The translations under genes were made by a program, and so were the position numbers. A stretch of 64,000 nucleotides of DNA from Omphiscola glabra (taxonomy: Eukaryota; Mollusca; Gastropoda; Lymnaeidae): assembly GCA_964017045.1 (NCBI GenBank), contig OZ024807.1, positions 17,101,941-17,165,940 on the forward strand. The letters run 5' to 3'. This document shows positions 23,513 through 35,521 of this stretch, one piece after another; position 1 is the stretch's first letter; every line of letters starts with the position of its first letter. Below the pieces are notes generated by a model that saw only the letters and a program-made list of their open reading frames with translations, did no database searches and was not told the origin of the DNA.

Positions 23513-24672
23513 CGGGTTGTTTATAGTCACTGCATCGCTCAACTACAGCGGCCTTGACATAACTGACCCTGTGACCCAGTGTGACTAACCCAGATTTTTA
23601 CTGAGCTGCACCCCATAAAAGCAGGCTCGTGGAGCATATCTACCTGGCCCCCTGGATTAACGCGCCGTGCGTTTTGACATATATAAGTACATAAGAAATG
23701 TTCATGACTGAAGTCTTGCAACCTAATTTCTTTTTAATTGCATAAAAATGTTCATTTTATTTCGGAGAGAACATTTTTTTAAGGAGAGCGGTGGCGGGTT
23801 GAAAAAAAAAAGGGGGGGGGGGGGGAGTATGGTGTCACACGAAAAAGAACCCAACACATTTATTTAAGCTCATTTAATGCTAATAAAAATATGTTTACTA
23901 AAAAGTGGATTTGCCGGATGCGCCTGTCTATTTCAGTTTTTTTTTAATTATTTTTTTTGGGGTATTTTGGCAGAGGTCATGGAGACGAGACGACGTTAAC
24001 AAATATGACTTCAGATGTGGATATATAGAAATATTAAAATAAGGATATGTTAATTATTTCCCCGGGATTACGAATGAAATAATATATGTTTAGAGAGAGA
24101 GAGAGAGAGAGAGATAGAGAGAGGGGGTGGTACGGGAGATGGAGAGAAGGGTCATAGAGAGGTAGATAGAAAGAGAGAGAGAGGGGGGATTAGGGATAGA
24201 GAGAACGCGAGCCGCATACTCTCATTTCTAATTGTATCTACCTTGAATGAATGAGCAGTATACATAATAATACAGCAAATGCGTCTTTCTTCAGGGTTCT
24301 TAAGCTTTTGGCAGGGCCGCACCCCCGCCTCTTTATTTCAAAACATTTCCCGCACCTCCATTGCGATCTCGAACCATATTTCTTGCACCCCATGATAAAA
24401 ATCCGCTTAACAAAAATGCAAATATAACTGTTCTTCTATTTAGCCCAGCACTCCCCTGACACTGCCTCTCACATCAGCATGGGGAGCAAGCTGCCATAGT
24501 TAAGAGCCAGTGATATTTTCAAATCATCTCGTTATTTTTCATACATTTTCAAATCAATCTCGTTATTTTTCATGCATTTTCAATTCGCACATCGCACATC
24601 CCGTGGCTCCACCAGGATGTAGGAAATCTTCATATGTTTCGAGTCTGTAATTATGAATGGAAAATCGTGTTT
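23513..24672. other. Non-coding stretch up to the assembly gap
   Basis: Contains an A-then-G run (23801-23825), a GA-rich patch (24090-24190) and, at 24294, a hAT-like start cagggttcttaagctttt without a secure partner end. No gene seen. Confidence 0.45.
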
Positions 24673-24872
24673 NNNNNNNNNNNNNNNNNNNNNNNNNNNN
24701 NNNNNNNNNNNNNNNNNNNNNNNNNNNNNNNNNNNNNNNNNNNNNNNNNNNNNNNNNNNNNNNNNNNNNNNNNNNNNNNNNNNNNNNNNNNNNNNNNNNN
24801 NNNNNNNNNNNNNNNNNNNNNNNNNNNNNNNNNNNNNNNNNNNNNNNNNNNNNNNNNNNNNNNNNNNNNNNN
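24673..24872. other. Assembly gap, 200 N
   Basis: Exactly 200 undetermined bases. The 15-bp array starts almost directly after it, so the missing sequence may include more copies. The true size cannot be judged. Confidence 0.99.
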
Positions 24873-24884
24873 ATTAACAATGTT

Positions 24885-24990
24885 GTTCTCTACACATGCC
24901 ATATCCACACTTGCCATATCTACACATGCCTTATCCACACATGCCATATCCACACATGCCATATCCACACATCCCGTCTCTAAACATGTC
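24885..24990. repeat. 15-bp tandem repeat, about 7 copies
   Basis: Unit acacatgccatatcc with small changes. It begins next to the gap and may be truncated by it. Confidence 0.9.
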
Positions 24991-25191
24991 GTATCTACAG
25001 ACATAAGCCCTGTACATGGCCGCAAGTCTCCCATTCTGAATTAACGTTTTATCTCGTTCATCTCTTCAACATTCTGAACAAAACAAAAGTACCCACCTAT
25101 GCCTCTATATCTCACACTACGGCAATCCTCACGTCAAATAAAAGAGCACATCTCTAGAGCGGTCATAAATACGACAGTAATTTAATCCCTT

Positions 25192-25498
25192 TTACACACC
25201 TGAGCAGCTCGTACACACATCTGAGCAGCTCGTACACAACTGGGCAGCCGTAAACACATCTAAACAGCTCGTACACACACCTGAGCAGCTCGTACACACC
25301 TGAGCAGCCCGTAAACACATCTAAACAGCTCGTACACACACCTGAGCAGCTCGTACACACTTGAGCAGCTCGTACACATCTGAGCAGCTCGTACACACCT
25401 GGGCAGCACGTAAACACATCTGAGCAGCTCGTACACACACCTGAGCAGCTCATACACACCTGAGCAGCTCGTACAAACCTGTACAGCTCGTAAACTCA
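25192..25498. repeat. Minisatellite, 19-22 bp units, about 15 copies
   Basis: Unit contains cctgagcagctcgtacaca. Some units carry cgtaaacacatctaa instead, at every three to four units, hinting at a higher-order pattern. Cys-rich minus-strand frames here are repeat artefacts. Confidence 0.92.
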
Positions 25499-26029
25499 TA
25501 TAATTAAGAGGTAAATCAATCGCAAACTCACACAGAAATCCAAAATTTTCACGTTGACATACCCAGCCAAACACAAACACACACAAAATCCCCACTCGCT
25601 CATTCACCAATAACACCGTGGCAGACGACAACACATGTCAACCTCCAAATCTTGTAGCGCTCAACCCCTCACCACGTCCGCCCCCACCCAAACTCTCGGC
25701 ACGCGCCTTATCTTCCTATTTTCATAACTCTCTGGCAGACGACAAACTGACTGTCAAGGAGAACAGAAGCCAGACAGCTTACCATCGATCCCAGGTCGTC
25801 CACTTTTCTCGGCCTGGCTTATCCAACTTCTTTGCCAATTATATCTCTAACCTCACTTCGCGCACACACACACTTTCCTCGCCAGTTAGCGACTATCACA
25901 ACCCCCCCCCCCCCCCCCCCCCCGTCTGGCCCTCATCCAGCTCACGTTGGCGTATGTTTGCGGAAACATACAATCGGGACATTACACTGCTATCCTGTAA
26001 TGTACGACAATAAGCTTTTGTGACGGTAC
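25499..26029. other. Unique stretch, unrecognised open frame
   Basis: A plus-strand frame of 131 codons (25618-26013) is not tandem-repetitive, but includes Pro codons from a run of more than 20 C (about 25902-25923). No domain, signal peptide or splice context was recognised, so it is not called as a gene. Confidence 0.4.
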
Positions 26030-27270
26030 AGCTCTACATCAATAAGGTCACGTCATTGCACAGCTCAACAATAAGGTTGTGTAACAGTACAGCTAAAACA
26101 TAAGGTCACGCCACGGTACAGCCCAACAATAAGGTTACGTGGTGGTACAGCTCAACAATAAGGTTACGTGGTGGTACAGCTCACCAATAAGGTTACGTGG
26201 TGGTACAGCTCAACAATAAGGTCACGTGGTGGTACAGCCCAACAATAAGGTTACGTGGTGGTACAGCTCAACAATAAGGTTACGTGATGGTACAGCTCAA
26301 CAATAAGGTCACGTGGTGGTACAGCTCAACAATAAGGTTACGTGGTGGTACAGCTCAACAATAAGGTCACGTGGTGGTACAGCTCACCAATAAGGTCACG
26401 TGATGGTACAGCTCAACAATAAGGTCACGTGGTGGTACAGCCCAACAATAAGGTCACGTGGTGGTACAGCCCAACAATAAGGTTACGTGATGGTACAGCT
26501 CAACAATAAGGTCACGTGGTGGTACAGCTCAACAATAAGGTTACGTGGTGGTACAGCTCAACAATAAGGTTACGTGGTGGTACAGCTCAACAGTAAGGTC
26601 ACGTGATGGTACAGCTCAACAGTAAGGTCACGTGATGGTACAGCTCAACAGTAAGGTCACGTGATGGTACAGCTCAACAATAAGGTCACGTGATGGTACA
26701 GCTCAACAATAAGGTTACGTGGTGGTACAGCTCAACAATAAGGTTACGTGGTGGTACAGCTCAACAATAAGGTCACGTGATGGTACAGCTCAACAATAAG
26801 GTTACGTGATGGTACAGCTCAACAATAAGGTCACGTGGTGGTACAGCTCAACAATAAGGTTACGTGGTGGTACAGCTCAACAATAAGGTCACGTGGTGGT
26901 ACAGCCCAACAATAAGGTTACGTGGTGGTACAGCTCAACAATAAGGTTACGTGGTGGTACAGCTCAACAATAAGGTTACGTGATGGTACAGCTCAACAAT
27001 AAGGTCACGTGATGGTACAGCTCAACAATAAGGTTACGTGGTGGTACAGCTCAACAATAAGGTCACGTGATGGTACAGCTCAACAATAAGGTTACGTGAT
27101 GGTACAGCTCAACAATAAGGTCACGTGGTGGTACAGCTCAACAATAAGGTTACGTGGTGGTACAGCTCAATAAATAGGCTGTGTAACGGTAGATCTCAAC
27201 AAGGACGTTGTGTGACGATACAGCTGAACAAGAATGGTTTCCGACGGTACAACTCAACAAAAAGGTTGTG
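26030..27270. repeat. Large minisatellite, 29-bp unit, about 42 copies, many with CACGTG
   Basis: Unit contains ggtacagctcaacaataagg then t(t/c)acgtg(g/a)t. Two diagnostic positions vary: units with c form the palindromic E-box CACGTG (about 17 instances) and units with t do not. Outer units are diverged. The right flank is interrupted by a hAT MITE at 27278 and repeat remnants resume after it. Confidence 0.95.
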
Positions 27271-27277
27271 TTATGGT

Positions 27278-27443
27278 CAGTGGCGTAGCGAGCTTAACTC
27301 GCGCCCGGGGCACAATACCTTTTTAGCGCCCCCCTCTATTCTAAAATCATACAATATTATATGTAAAATATACCATTTGGCGCCCCTTTGTGAGTAGCGC
27401 CCGGGGCATGATGCCCCTCTTGCCCCCCCTCGCTACGCCACTG
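27278..27443. mobile_element. hAT-type MITE inserted in a minisatellite, perfect TSD
   Basis: Termini cagtggcgtagcgag and ctcgctacgccactg are exact 15-bp inverted repeats. Flanked by identical 8-mers gttatggt (27270-27277, 27444-27451), a sequence that belongs to the surrounding repeat unit. The inner parts carry gcgcccggggca in both halves. No coding capacity. A lone matching terminus (tactacgccactg) near 34650-34663 suggests a second, broken copy. Confidence 0.92.
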
Positions 27444-28017
27444 GTTATGGTACAGCTCAATAAGAAGTTTGTGTGGCGGTACAGCCCAAGAAGAATTTTG
27501 TGTGACAAAACATAATATTGATCACGATTATAACAAAGTGACCAGCCACTGACCATAAGGACAAAACATAATATAGATCAAATGACGAGCCACCGAGCCA
27601 ACCCTCATCCGACAACCACTCGTATATTTTAGTGCGTTCAAACGAAGCCACCATTCTGAGACTTCAAGCTCGCGCCCCTCCGTTCCCTCAGCATTCACCA
27701 CCTTAACCCTTGGGCTGACTAACTATGCTGAGCCACGTCCCATCATTTTACAATGCTCCGTAGTTCATGAATGAAGGAGACGCCTCCCCTTACGAGGGCA
27801 CACACAACGGACATTTTCCGTCTCACGTATTGCCGTCATGAATGAAACAGTAAACGTTTAAATGTATCTAGTGGGGCACCATATTTATTCTTGTGGGAAA
27901 ACAGTCTATTTTCACCCTCACACCACCTCAACCTGCCCCCCATCACCGCCTACAAAACCCTCACCTATCCGGCATCCATTTAATTCTCATTTTAATATGT
28001 TGACATCCAAATAGATT
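27444..28017. other. Array remnant, then unique sequence
   Basis: Diverged units (tggtacagctcaataagaag...) continue to about 27500. At 27505-27580 a loose duplication of gacaaaacataatat occurs. No gene seen. Confidence 0.5.
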
Positions 28018-28152
28018 TTGGCTTGGAATCAGATTTCGGCATGGAATTATATTTCGGCATGGAAATAGATTTTGGCATGGAAATAGATTTCGGCATGGAA
28101 ATAGATTTCGGCATGGAAATACATTTCGGCATGGAAATAGATTTCGGCATAT
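28018..28152. repeat. 18-bp tandem repeat, 7-8 copies
   Basis: Unit ggcatggaaatagatttc. The period keeps one frame open (Met-Glu-Ile-Asp-Phe-Gly); not coding. Confidence 0.94.
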
Positions 28153-28497
28153 ACAACGAAATCCACACTCTACGATTAAGTTACCGGGATTCGTCGCGTG
28201 AACACGGGAAGCGATTCAGGTAATGGGGTTCGTCAGACCAATACTAAATTTTAAAAAACCTACGGTAGCCACCTGTGGCTTGGAGATTAGCTTATCTAAC
28301 AAGAGGCATTGACAAAGATGGAGCAACCACTTTGCCTATCTGGAGATATAGTCTTTTTAACTTCTTTTTTTTTTTTTTTTTTGACAAGGGACGCCATCCT
28401 TAACCGTGTTCATGGCAAACTATAAACAAATGCTATATAAACAAACATGCCAGTATGTTGTAAGATACCGGATTGTCATGTCGGGGAGTTTCGACGT
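28153..28497. other. Unique spacer
   Basis: Includes a T run (about 28364-28382). No gene seen. Confidence 0.5.
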
Positions 28498-29012
28498 CAA
28501 ACATACATCCCGCCAAGTATGAAACAAACATCCCACAAGTATAAAACATACACACCCAAGTATGAAACATACATCCCCCATGTATGAATTTTATATTTCC
28601 CCCAAGTATGAAACAAACAGCCCCCAAGTATGAGACATACATCCAAGTATGAAACATACACCCAAGTATGAGACATACATCCAAGTAAGAAACATACATA
28701 ACCGCAAGTATGAGACATACATCCAAGTATGAAACATACATCCAAGTATAAGACATACATCCAAGTATGAAAAATACATCCAAGTATGAGACATACATCC
28801 CCAAAGTATGAAACATACATTCAAGTATGAGACATACATCTCAGTAGGAAACATACATCCAAGTATGAGACATACATCGAAATAGGAAACATACATCAAG
28901 TATGAGACATACATCCAAGTATGAGAAATACATCCAAGTATGAAACATACACCCCCAAGTATGAAACATACACCCCCAAGTATGAAACATACACCCCCAA
29001 GTATAAAAGAGT
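28498..29012. repeat. Minisatellite, 17-22 bp units, about 27 copies
   Basis: Unit contains caagtatgaaacatacatc, with frequent gagac / gaaac alternation and linkers of variable C number. The left part is more diverged. Tyr/Cys/Leu-rich minus-strand frames here are artefacts. Confidence 0.93.
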
Positions 29013-29081
29013 GATCGTTCACGGCAATAAAACAACATTCATTGAGAATTCTTTGGCTACTCTTTCAGTCCACCTTGTAGA

Positions 29082-29089
<8 letters not shown>

Positions 29090-29113
<24 letters not shown>
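29090..29113. repeat. 24-base G run
   Basis: Uninterrupted G homopolymer, the longest G run noted in the window; its exact length is unreliable in sequencing. Confidence 0.9.
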
Positions 29114-29409
29114 TCTTGAACCCAGGCCCACCACCCAAAAACCACTGTCTATAATTGACCCCGTTGACCCCCCGTCAGGTGGCTGCCTCAAGACTTTAAG
29201 TGGCCCCCTTTTTTTAAATCCCGTATAGTAACTTCGCTTTGCTCTAGGCTGGGTGACAAAATCCTCGGACGGCTAATTGACCCACTCCCCGTCAACCTAT
29301 CGAGCTGAAACTTGGCGCGCATTCTCGTTGCCGACAACTTCCCTAAATGAGTCTTTAAAAAAAAAAAATATCGCAATTGCGTTTGGTGCTTAATATTTTC
29401 TTCTTTTTC
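29114..29409. other. Unique spacer
   Basis: No gene recognised. A-run near 29357-29368. Confidence 0.5.
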
Positions 29410-29610
29410 ATTTGCTGAAATAGTTGGTGAAATAAATCTCAGGTGTCAAAGCGGGTGTGTCATTAGAATATTAATATAGTTCTGGGGCGCGGGAACAAAA
29501 GCGCGGTTACGAGCCTTGGCCGGGGTGGAGAGGGGGGGGGATACTAATTGGGATTCTTATAAAGTGCGTTCCTTGTATGCATATGCATGTTTGTCAAATT
29601 TTCAGCCCCC
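29410..29610 (+). repeat. Uncharacterised dispersed repeat, copy 1
   Basis: Segments such as cattagaatattaatat, acgagccttgg and gggattcttataaagtgcgt recur in the same order, reverse-complemented, at about 59690-59900. Homology extends left to about 29360 (ggtgcttaatattttctt versus ggtgcgtaatattttctt). I see no terminal inverted repeats or coding sequence; class unknown. Confidence 0.75.
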
Positions 29611-29737
29611 CCCTCCCCCCACATCCTCATTTCCCCCACTGCTCGATAATACATTTTATAAAAGATTTATACGGAGAACTTTGTTTTTATGAGTTGTTCA
29701 ATTTGTTGTACATTTCAAGTTGACTGCGCTCCATTTA

Positions 29738-29918
29738 AGAAATAACAGCCTCGCTGTGGTGAGAAATAACAGCCTCGTTGTGGTGAGAAATAGCAGCCTC
29801 GCTGTGGTGAGAAATAACAGCCCCGCTGTGGTGAGAAATAACAGCCTCGCTGTGGTGAGAAATAACAGCATCGCTGTGGTGAGAAATAACAGCCTCGTTG
29901 TAGTGAGAAATGAAAAGC
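29738..29918. repeat. 24-bp minisatellite, 7-8 copies
   Basis: Unit contains gagaaataacagcctcgctg then tggt. The multiple-of-three period leaves frames open on both strands; not coding. Confidence 0.95.
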
Positions 29919-30089
29919 ATTAAGTTTCTGTGTGAAACATGTGGGCTTGCAATTGATACCCTCATATTTATAACGATAACCAAAACACTTAAAGGTATAC
30001 CAACTGTCTGATAGTATACCAAGTTCACTGTACCAATACCACTTCGCATGATGAGTGCTATCCCAACTGATGGTATCTAATATGCACCC

Positions 30090-30362
30090 CCAAGACATGG
30101 AACCTAGGTCATGTCTGATATACACTCCAAGACATTCCATCCAGGTCATGTCTGATATACACTCCAAGACATGCCATCCAGGTCATGTCTGATATACACT
30201 CCAAGACATGCCATCCAGGTCATGTCTGATATACACATTCCAAGACATGCCAGCCAGGTCATGTATGATATACACTCCAAGATATGCCAGCCAGGTCATG
30301 TCTGATATACACTCCAAGACATGCCATCCAGGTCATATCTGATATACACTCAAAGACATCCA
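30090..30362. repeat. Minisatellite, about 37-bp unit, 7 copies
   Basis: Unit contains caagacatgccatccaggtc and atgtctgatatacactc, with one 2-bp insertion (cacattcc). Confidence 0.94.
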
Positions 30363-31499
30363 GACCAAGCCATTTTTTCTCACGAAGGGAGACAATACAT
30401 TTCCACCCACGAGTTATCCCACTTTTACCTCCATATTTTTTTTAAAATACGTTTCCCAAGCTCGTCCTTCTTGAGGTGAAGGGGGCCATCAACCCAAACA
30501 ACAAGTAACCTACAAGGATCAATTGTGCCCCAGAAATCTTAGCCCCAAATAGCGCTTCCAAAATTTCACATCCCTCGATAGACAGGAGCGTTAATTCACT
30601 TGGCCGCTAAAGGCCTTCGGATGGCCGTGAGGCTTCTCTACGGGCCGGGCAAGAAACCTCTACCTGTCTAGATGGACAATAACGAGGGGGAGAGAAATGG
30701 GCTTTGTCTTGGCTATTATACTCCGTACGGTCGAGTGATTGTACCGTAGAAGGAGGCGACTTGATATGTGGGAGGGGTACTTAGAACCCGTGAGAACCAA
30801 TTTTTGGTAGGGAGGATGTGTGAGGTAGGGGAGGGGGTCAGCTGAGTTAGAGTCGGGAATTATTATTAAACCGGTGTCGGAGTCGCAATAAAAACTGGTC
30901 TGTTCGGACTCCTGGCGTCTCTTGTTAAAAACGAATTCACAAGATACACGTGTTGTGTGTGTGTGTGAGTGAATGTGAGTGTGTGTGAATGTGTGTGTGT
31001 GAATGTGAGTGTGTGTGTGTGCGAATGTGAGTGTGTGCGTGTCTCAAACTTAATGATAAACTGTCTTAAATGAATGATCTGGGGTTTCATGGCCAAGTCA
31101 AAAGTGTCTAAATGAACAGCAGTTCAAAGAGCGACATTTCAAAGTACTCCATTATTAGGCACCTTAAAAGAGGGCGCTACGGCGGCCATGTCTTTTCGCT
31201 CTAGATTACGAATTTGAAAGTTTAACATCTACCACGAGCTAGTTTATTTATCTTCTAAAATTGTTGAGCCCTCTAGGTTTTGAGGAAGCTTTCAAAACTG
31301 ACCTTAATCAGTGCTAAAGTCAAACCGAAAATGAAACAAACTGACAATGAATCAAACAGACAATGAATAAGACGGAGAATTAATTAAAAGGGCGATGAAT
31401 TAATAAGACAATAGTTTAAACAGACAATGCCTTGCAAGAAGAGTATGAGTATGCGTGAAAAAAAACCTATGAATCTCGTTTAACAAGAAAGTAACAGAG
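30363..31499. other. Non-coding stretch with GT microsatellite
   Basis: A gtgtgtgaatgtgagt repeat lies at 30952-31045. At 31330-31420 a loose motif like aaacagacaatgaat recurs four times. No gene seen. Confidence 0.5.
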
Positions 31500-31748
31500 T
31501 TAAAGAGACACTGTCACAACAGACACTGACTTACAGTGACTAACTGAGGAACGAGAACGTCATAGAGATGAAGACACTGTCACAACAGACACTGACTTAC
31601 AGTGACCAACTGAGGCACAAGAACATCATAGAGATGAAGACACTGTCACAACAGACACTGACTTACAGTGACCAACTGAGGCACAAGAACATCATAGAGA
31701 TGAAGACACTGTCACAACAGACACTGACTTACAGTGGCCAAGTGAGGC
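31500..31748. repeat. 66-bp minisatellite, 4 copies
   Basis: Unit contains gacactgtcacaacagacac, tgacttacagtgaccaactg and agaacatcatagagatgaa. The period (22 codons) keeps the plus frame open; not coding. Confidence 0.94.
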
Positions 31749-33077
31749 GGATTCACGCAACTATTCAAACTGTATACTATTGTACTATGCATAATTTAGG
31801 CTCTAAGAATTCATCATTTAAAAAGTTGATCACATAATTTTACTATTTGATGCATTCTCGTTGGGTTAATATTTCAAAGAATAATCTACATTAACATGTA
31901 ATATTTTTTTAAGGTTCATTTTCAATGGCTCATCTCCCCTTCCCCCGACTCTCACTCTCCGTCTGTCTTTCTGTCTCTCGCTTTCTCTCTATCTCTTAAT
32001 AGTTATATCTATCATGTCTCTACCATTCTATCTCTTTCCGATTCTCTTTCTTTCTCCGTGTCTCTTTCCCCCTCCATCAACTTCTGGCATTCTTTAGAAA
32101 CAATTTACAATTCTTGGTCGGACTCAAATTGTTATCTCTTTATGTTTCTAATTTGATCGCTGCTTTCCCCCCCCCCCCCTTAACAACGCACAGCCTCACA
32201 CCACCCACAACTCTTTTACTTCAATACAAAACTTTATTTTGCCACTAAAATATATTATCATCCCTCCCCCCCCCCCAATCCCCACAAACAAATCGCCATT
32301 CTTTGGGGCAGGTGTATCTCTATCATGTGCAGACCTAACCTGTACCCTTCAATGTTTATAAACATGATCGGCTACCAAAACTGCCTGGGAAACTGTGGCT
32401 AGCAGAGGCCGAGAGGTCAGCGTGCGGTAAAAATGATTCTTTAACACCACTTCCACTTAGGATCTTTCTTTTAAAAACACCCTGAACAAATTTTTAATCC
32501 CCTGATGAGATGTTTGCGTTGTCATGGAAACTATTGCAGGACGTCAAGCGATGAAGTCGACTCCTCGCCCCGGATTAAGTCTTTCAACAATTACAAAGTT
32601 TGATTCCGAGCAGCATGTGCAACGTTCTTTTTATTCTGAATAAAAAAGGTGAGAGGGGGAGAGAGTGGGAACGACAAAAAAAAATTCTGACAGAGTTGTG
32701 GAGCTTGAGGTGGGCGGGAAGGGGAATGGGTCTGGAAATGAGAAGAGTAAAAGAAGAAAGAAAAAATTGAAAAAATTGAGGGTAACGTTTTAAAGAGTGA
32801 TCCGGTGACGAGACAGGTGTGCAGGATGGGTCAAGGAAGCTTGGGGGGGGGGGGGGGGTTAGAAAGCTGTTGAAACTCTGTAAACACAAGACAGAGCCTG
32901 GCCGTCAAGGTGTGTGGAGGAGGCCTGCCATTGTATATACTGGACACACGCTGAAAGCTACTGGGAACCCTTTCAAGGGATATGCGTGGGTGGATTGGCA
33001 AAAGTTCATTATTGGGGGGGGGGGGAGAGAGAGAGGGGGAGGGGGTTTACACCGTCATCAATTTAAACCACTAGTAA
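31749..33077. other. Non-coding stretch with homopolymer and CT tracts
   Basis: CT-rich patch at 31930-32080, C runs at 32167-32180 and 32265-32276, G runs at 32842-32857 and 33015-33026. No gene seen. Confidence 0.5.
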
Positions 33078-33585
33078 CGAGGAGCTGGTGACAGCCCCCA
33101 TCACAGCCCTCCGAGTAGCTGGAGACAGCCCCCATCACAGCCCTCCGAGTAGCTGGAGACAGCCCACATCCAGCCCTCCGAGTAGCTGGAGACAGACCCC
33201 ATCACAGCCCTCCGAGTAGCTGGAGACAGCCCCCATCACAACCCTCCGAGTAGCTGGAGACAGCCCCCATCACAGCCCTCCGAGGAGCTGGAGACAGCCC
33301 CCATCAAAACCCTCCGAGTAGCTGGAGACAGCCCCCATCACAGCCCTCCGAGTAGCTGGAGACAGCCCCCATCACAGCCCTCCGAGGAGCTGGAGACAGC
33401 CCCCATCACAACCCTCCGAGTAGCTGGAGACAGCCCCCATCACAGCCCTCCGAGTAGCTGGAGACAGCCCCCATCACAGCCCTCCGAGTAGCTGGAGACA
33501 GCCCCCATCACAACCCTCCGAGGAGCTGGAGACAGCCCCTATCACAGCCCTCCGAGTAGCTGGAGACAGCCCCCATCCCGACCCC
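33078..33585. repeat. 34-bp minisatellite, about 15 copies
   Basis: Unit contains gtagctggagacagccccca and tcacagccctccga. Variant positions (gtagct/gaggct-type and cacagc/cacaac) recur at intervals of three to four units. Confidence 0.95.
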
Positions 33586-34164
33586 CACATTTCTGTTTTA
33601 TCCGCCTCTCTATATACATAAAGGCAAGGAGTAACGATTTTTTGTTTTAAATTTGACCCGGCGTAACTAACGGAGGAGGGGGGGGGTGCGCGAGAGGTAA
33701 TATAGTTACGTATGTTTTCCTTTCATGGAAGACACATATGTCTCTAGGTTTCTTCACCACCCCCCTCCTTTTTTTTCCTCCTCCACCCTCGGGGGGGGGG
33801 GGGTGGCGGGGGTATATATGTATATCCCTAAACAGGACACTAGAAAATGGGATCGAAAGCCGTTTGTAACGTTGGTAACGTCACTGATTATGTAAACGTT
33901 AAGTCTATTTTTCATATCAGGGGCGGATTTTAAACATACTAATTTTCTAAAGCAAATCTAGGCCAGGACAAAACAGTTTTGTCAAGTTATTTGACAACAG
34001 AGGAAAACACTTGCTGTATCAAACTAAAATCCTACAAGACATTTGTAGCTTACGACTGGACGACTTGCGGAGTTCGTCAATTGTTATTACTTCATATAAT
34101 TTAGGAATAATGGACGGTCATAAGAGAAGTGCATAACTTGGTGTCTGACTCTGTGCAGACCCCC
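33586..34164. other. Non-coding spacer with G/C runs
   Basis: G-rich 33675-33690, C-rich 33760-33785, G run at 33791-33802. No gene seen. Confidence 0.5.
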
Positions 34165-34510
34165 AAATTTGGCAAACTCAATGGTTCCCTTACAACTAAA
34201 CTCAGTGGTTACCTACAACCAAACTCAATGGTTCCTTCCGACCAAATTCAATAGTTCCTTGCAAGCACCAAACTCAATGGTTCCTTATGACCAAACCCAA
34301 TGGTTCCTTAAATCCAAAATCAATGATTCCCTACAACCAAATTCAATAGTTCCTTGCAACCACCAAACTCAATGGTTCCTTATAACCAAACTCAATGGTT
34401 CCTTAAAACCAAAATCAATGATTCCCTACAACCAAACTCAATGGTTCCTTAAAACCAAAATCAACGGTTCCCTACAACCAAATTCAATGGTTCCTTTCGA
34501 CCCAAACAAA
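34165..34510. repeat. Degenerate minisatellite, 22-27 bp units, about 14 copies
   Basis: Units share ccaaactcaatggttcctta, with aatccaaaatcaatgattcc variants. A longer 71-73 bp higher-order block seems to repeat at 34300-34440. Confidence 0.88.
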
Positions 34511-35521
34511 TGTGCTTTCTTACCAAAGTAATTCAATTTTCGTTAAAATACTTAAAGAATCGTAAAATTAAAGTTTTTTGATCAAATTCTCTAAGGATTT
34601 CCCACCCCCACCCCGCTATACTGCCGCCCCCCTCCAACACCCGCTGTCCTTACTACGCCACTGAGTTGAAATCACGTCGTGGCATGAATCTTTGTGCGAA
34701 TGACATCACACCAATACATTCTGAACCGCAGCAAGAACGCAATAGCCACGGTTTATTCGCACAAACCCTCGCGCCATTGTGCATGAAAACGATATAAGAA
34801 TAATAACTGACAGTGGCATGTTTGACAACACACTTATTATGTCGTGTGGTGAAAAGGGGATACAAAGAATGTCAGCCCCCCCGCCCCCCGCCCCCCCCCC
34901 CTCTTTTCTTTCTCCCCAAACGGCGGAAGCGGATTTGTACTAGAAAGCAGGTACCAGGCCGGAAGTTGGGGGACATTAATGATGAGCAATAGCCACTTTA
35001 TTGCAATGTCAAGGCCGTCTTTTCTTCCCCCCAACACCTACGCACAGCTTTTTTTAAAAAAAACATTATTATTATTATTATAAAACCACGTCAGGCTAAG
35101 TTCTAGTTTGTATAATTGTTAGGTTGAGTTCTATTTTGTATACTTGTTAGCCTAACAATAATACAGACCAGAACTTAGTCTAAGTTCTCGTTTCTGTAAT
35201 AAACAACTCTTAGGTCATTCTCAAATATTTACTACTTTGAGAAATTTGAAAAAGAAAACAATCGGTTGCGGATTTTAATTGCCATTACTAACACTAAAAT
35301 AGTTTCTCTACATCAGGGGTTCTCAGCCTGGGTTCTGGGCCGGGGTGCGTCAGAAAATAAGTTAGAAATGCCCTCCCCGGCATGACAAGTTGAAGACGTG
35401 TCCCGGGTGGTTTATCCCGGAATGAAAGGCAGCTGTCAACATTTATTTGTTAACGTACGTGCTTTTGTATGTCTTAACTTTAAAGGCGCTTTTAGTCCCC
35501 CCCACCCCCCACCACCCCATT
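34511..35521. other. Non-coding stretch with hAT-like fragments
   Basis: A terminus like that of the 27278 element lies at about 34650-34663. A start-like caggggttctcagcctgg at 35315 has no matching end. C runs occur near 34880-34900 and 35500. A taggtt/aagttctagtttgtataa duplication lies at 35096-35150. No gene seen. Confidence 0.45.

Noticed and set aside
24294..24465. hAT-like element starting cagggttcttaagctttt
   Set aside because: A possible end (ctgacactg) is weak and no target duplication matches.
25618..26013. 131-codon plus frame as a gene
   Set aside because: Composition is partly driven by a long C run and no domain or splice context is visible; left as unrecognised.
26030..27270. 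CRISPR array
   Set aside because: Repeats are directly adjacent without unique spacers and the context is eukaryotic.
29115..29135. tRNA-derived SINE B-box-like sequence (cttgaacccaggccca)
   Set aside because: No A box at the right distance and no tail; chance match.
35315..35420. hAT-like element starting caggggttctcagcctgg
   Set aside because: Only one end is recognisable.
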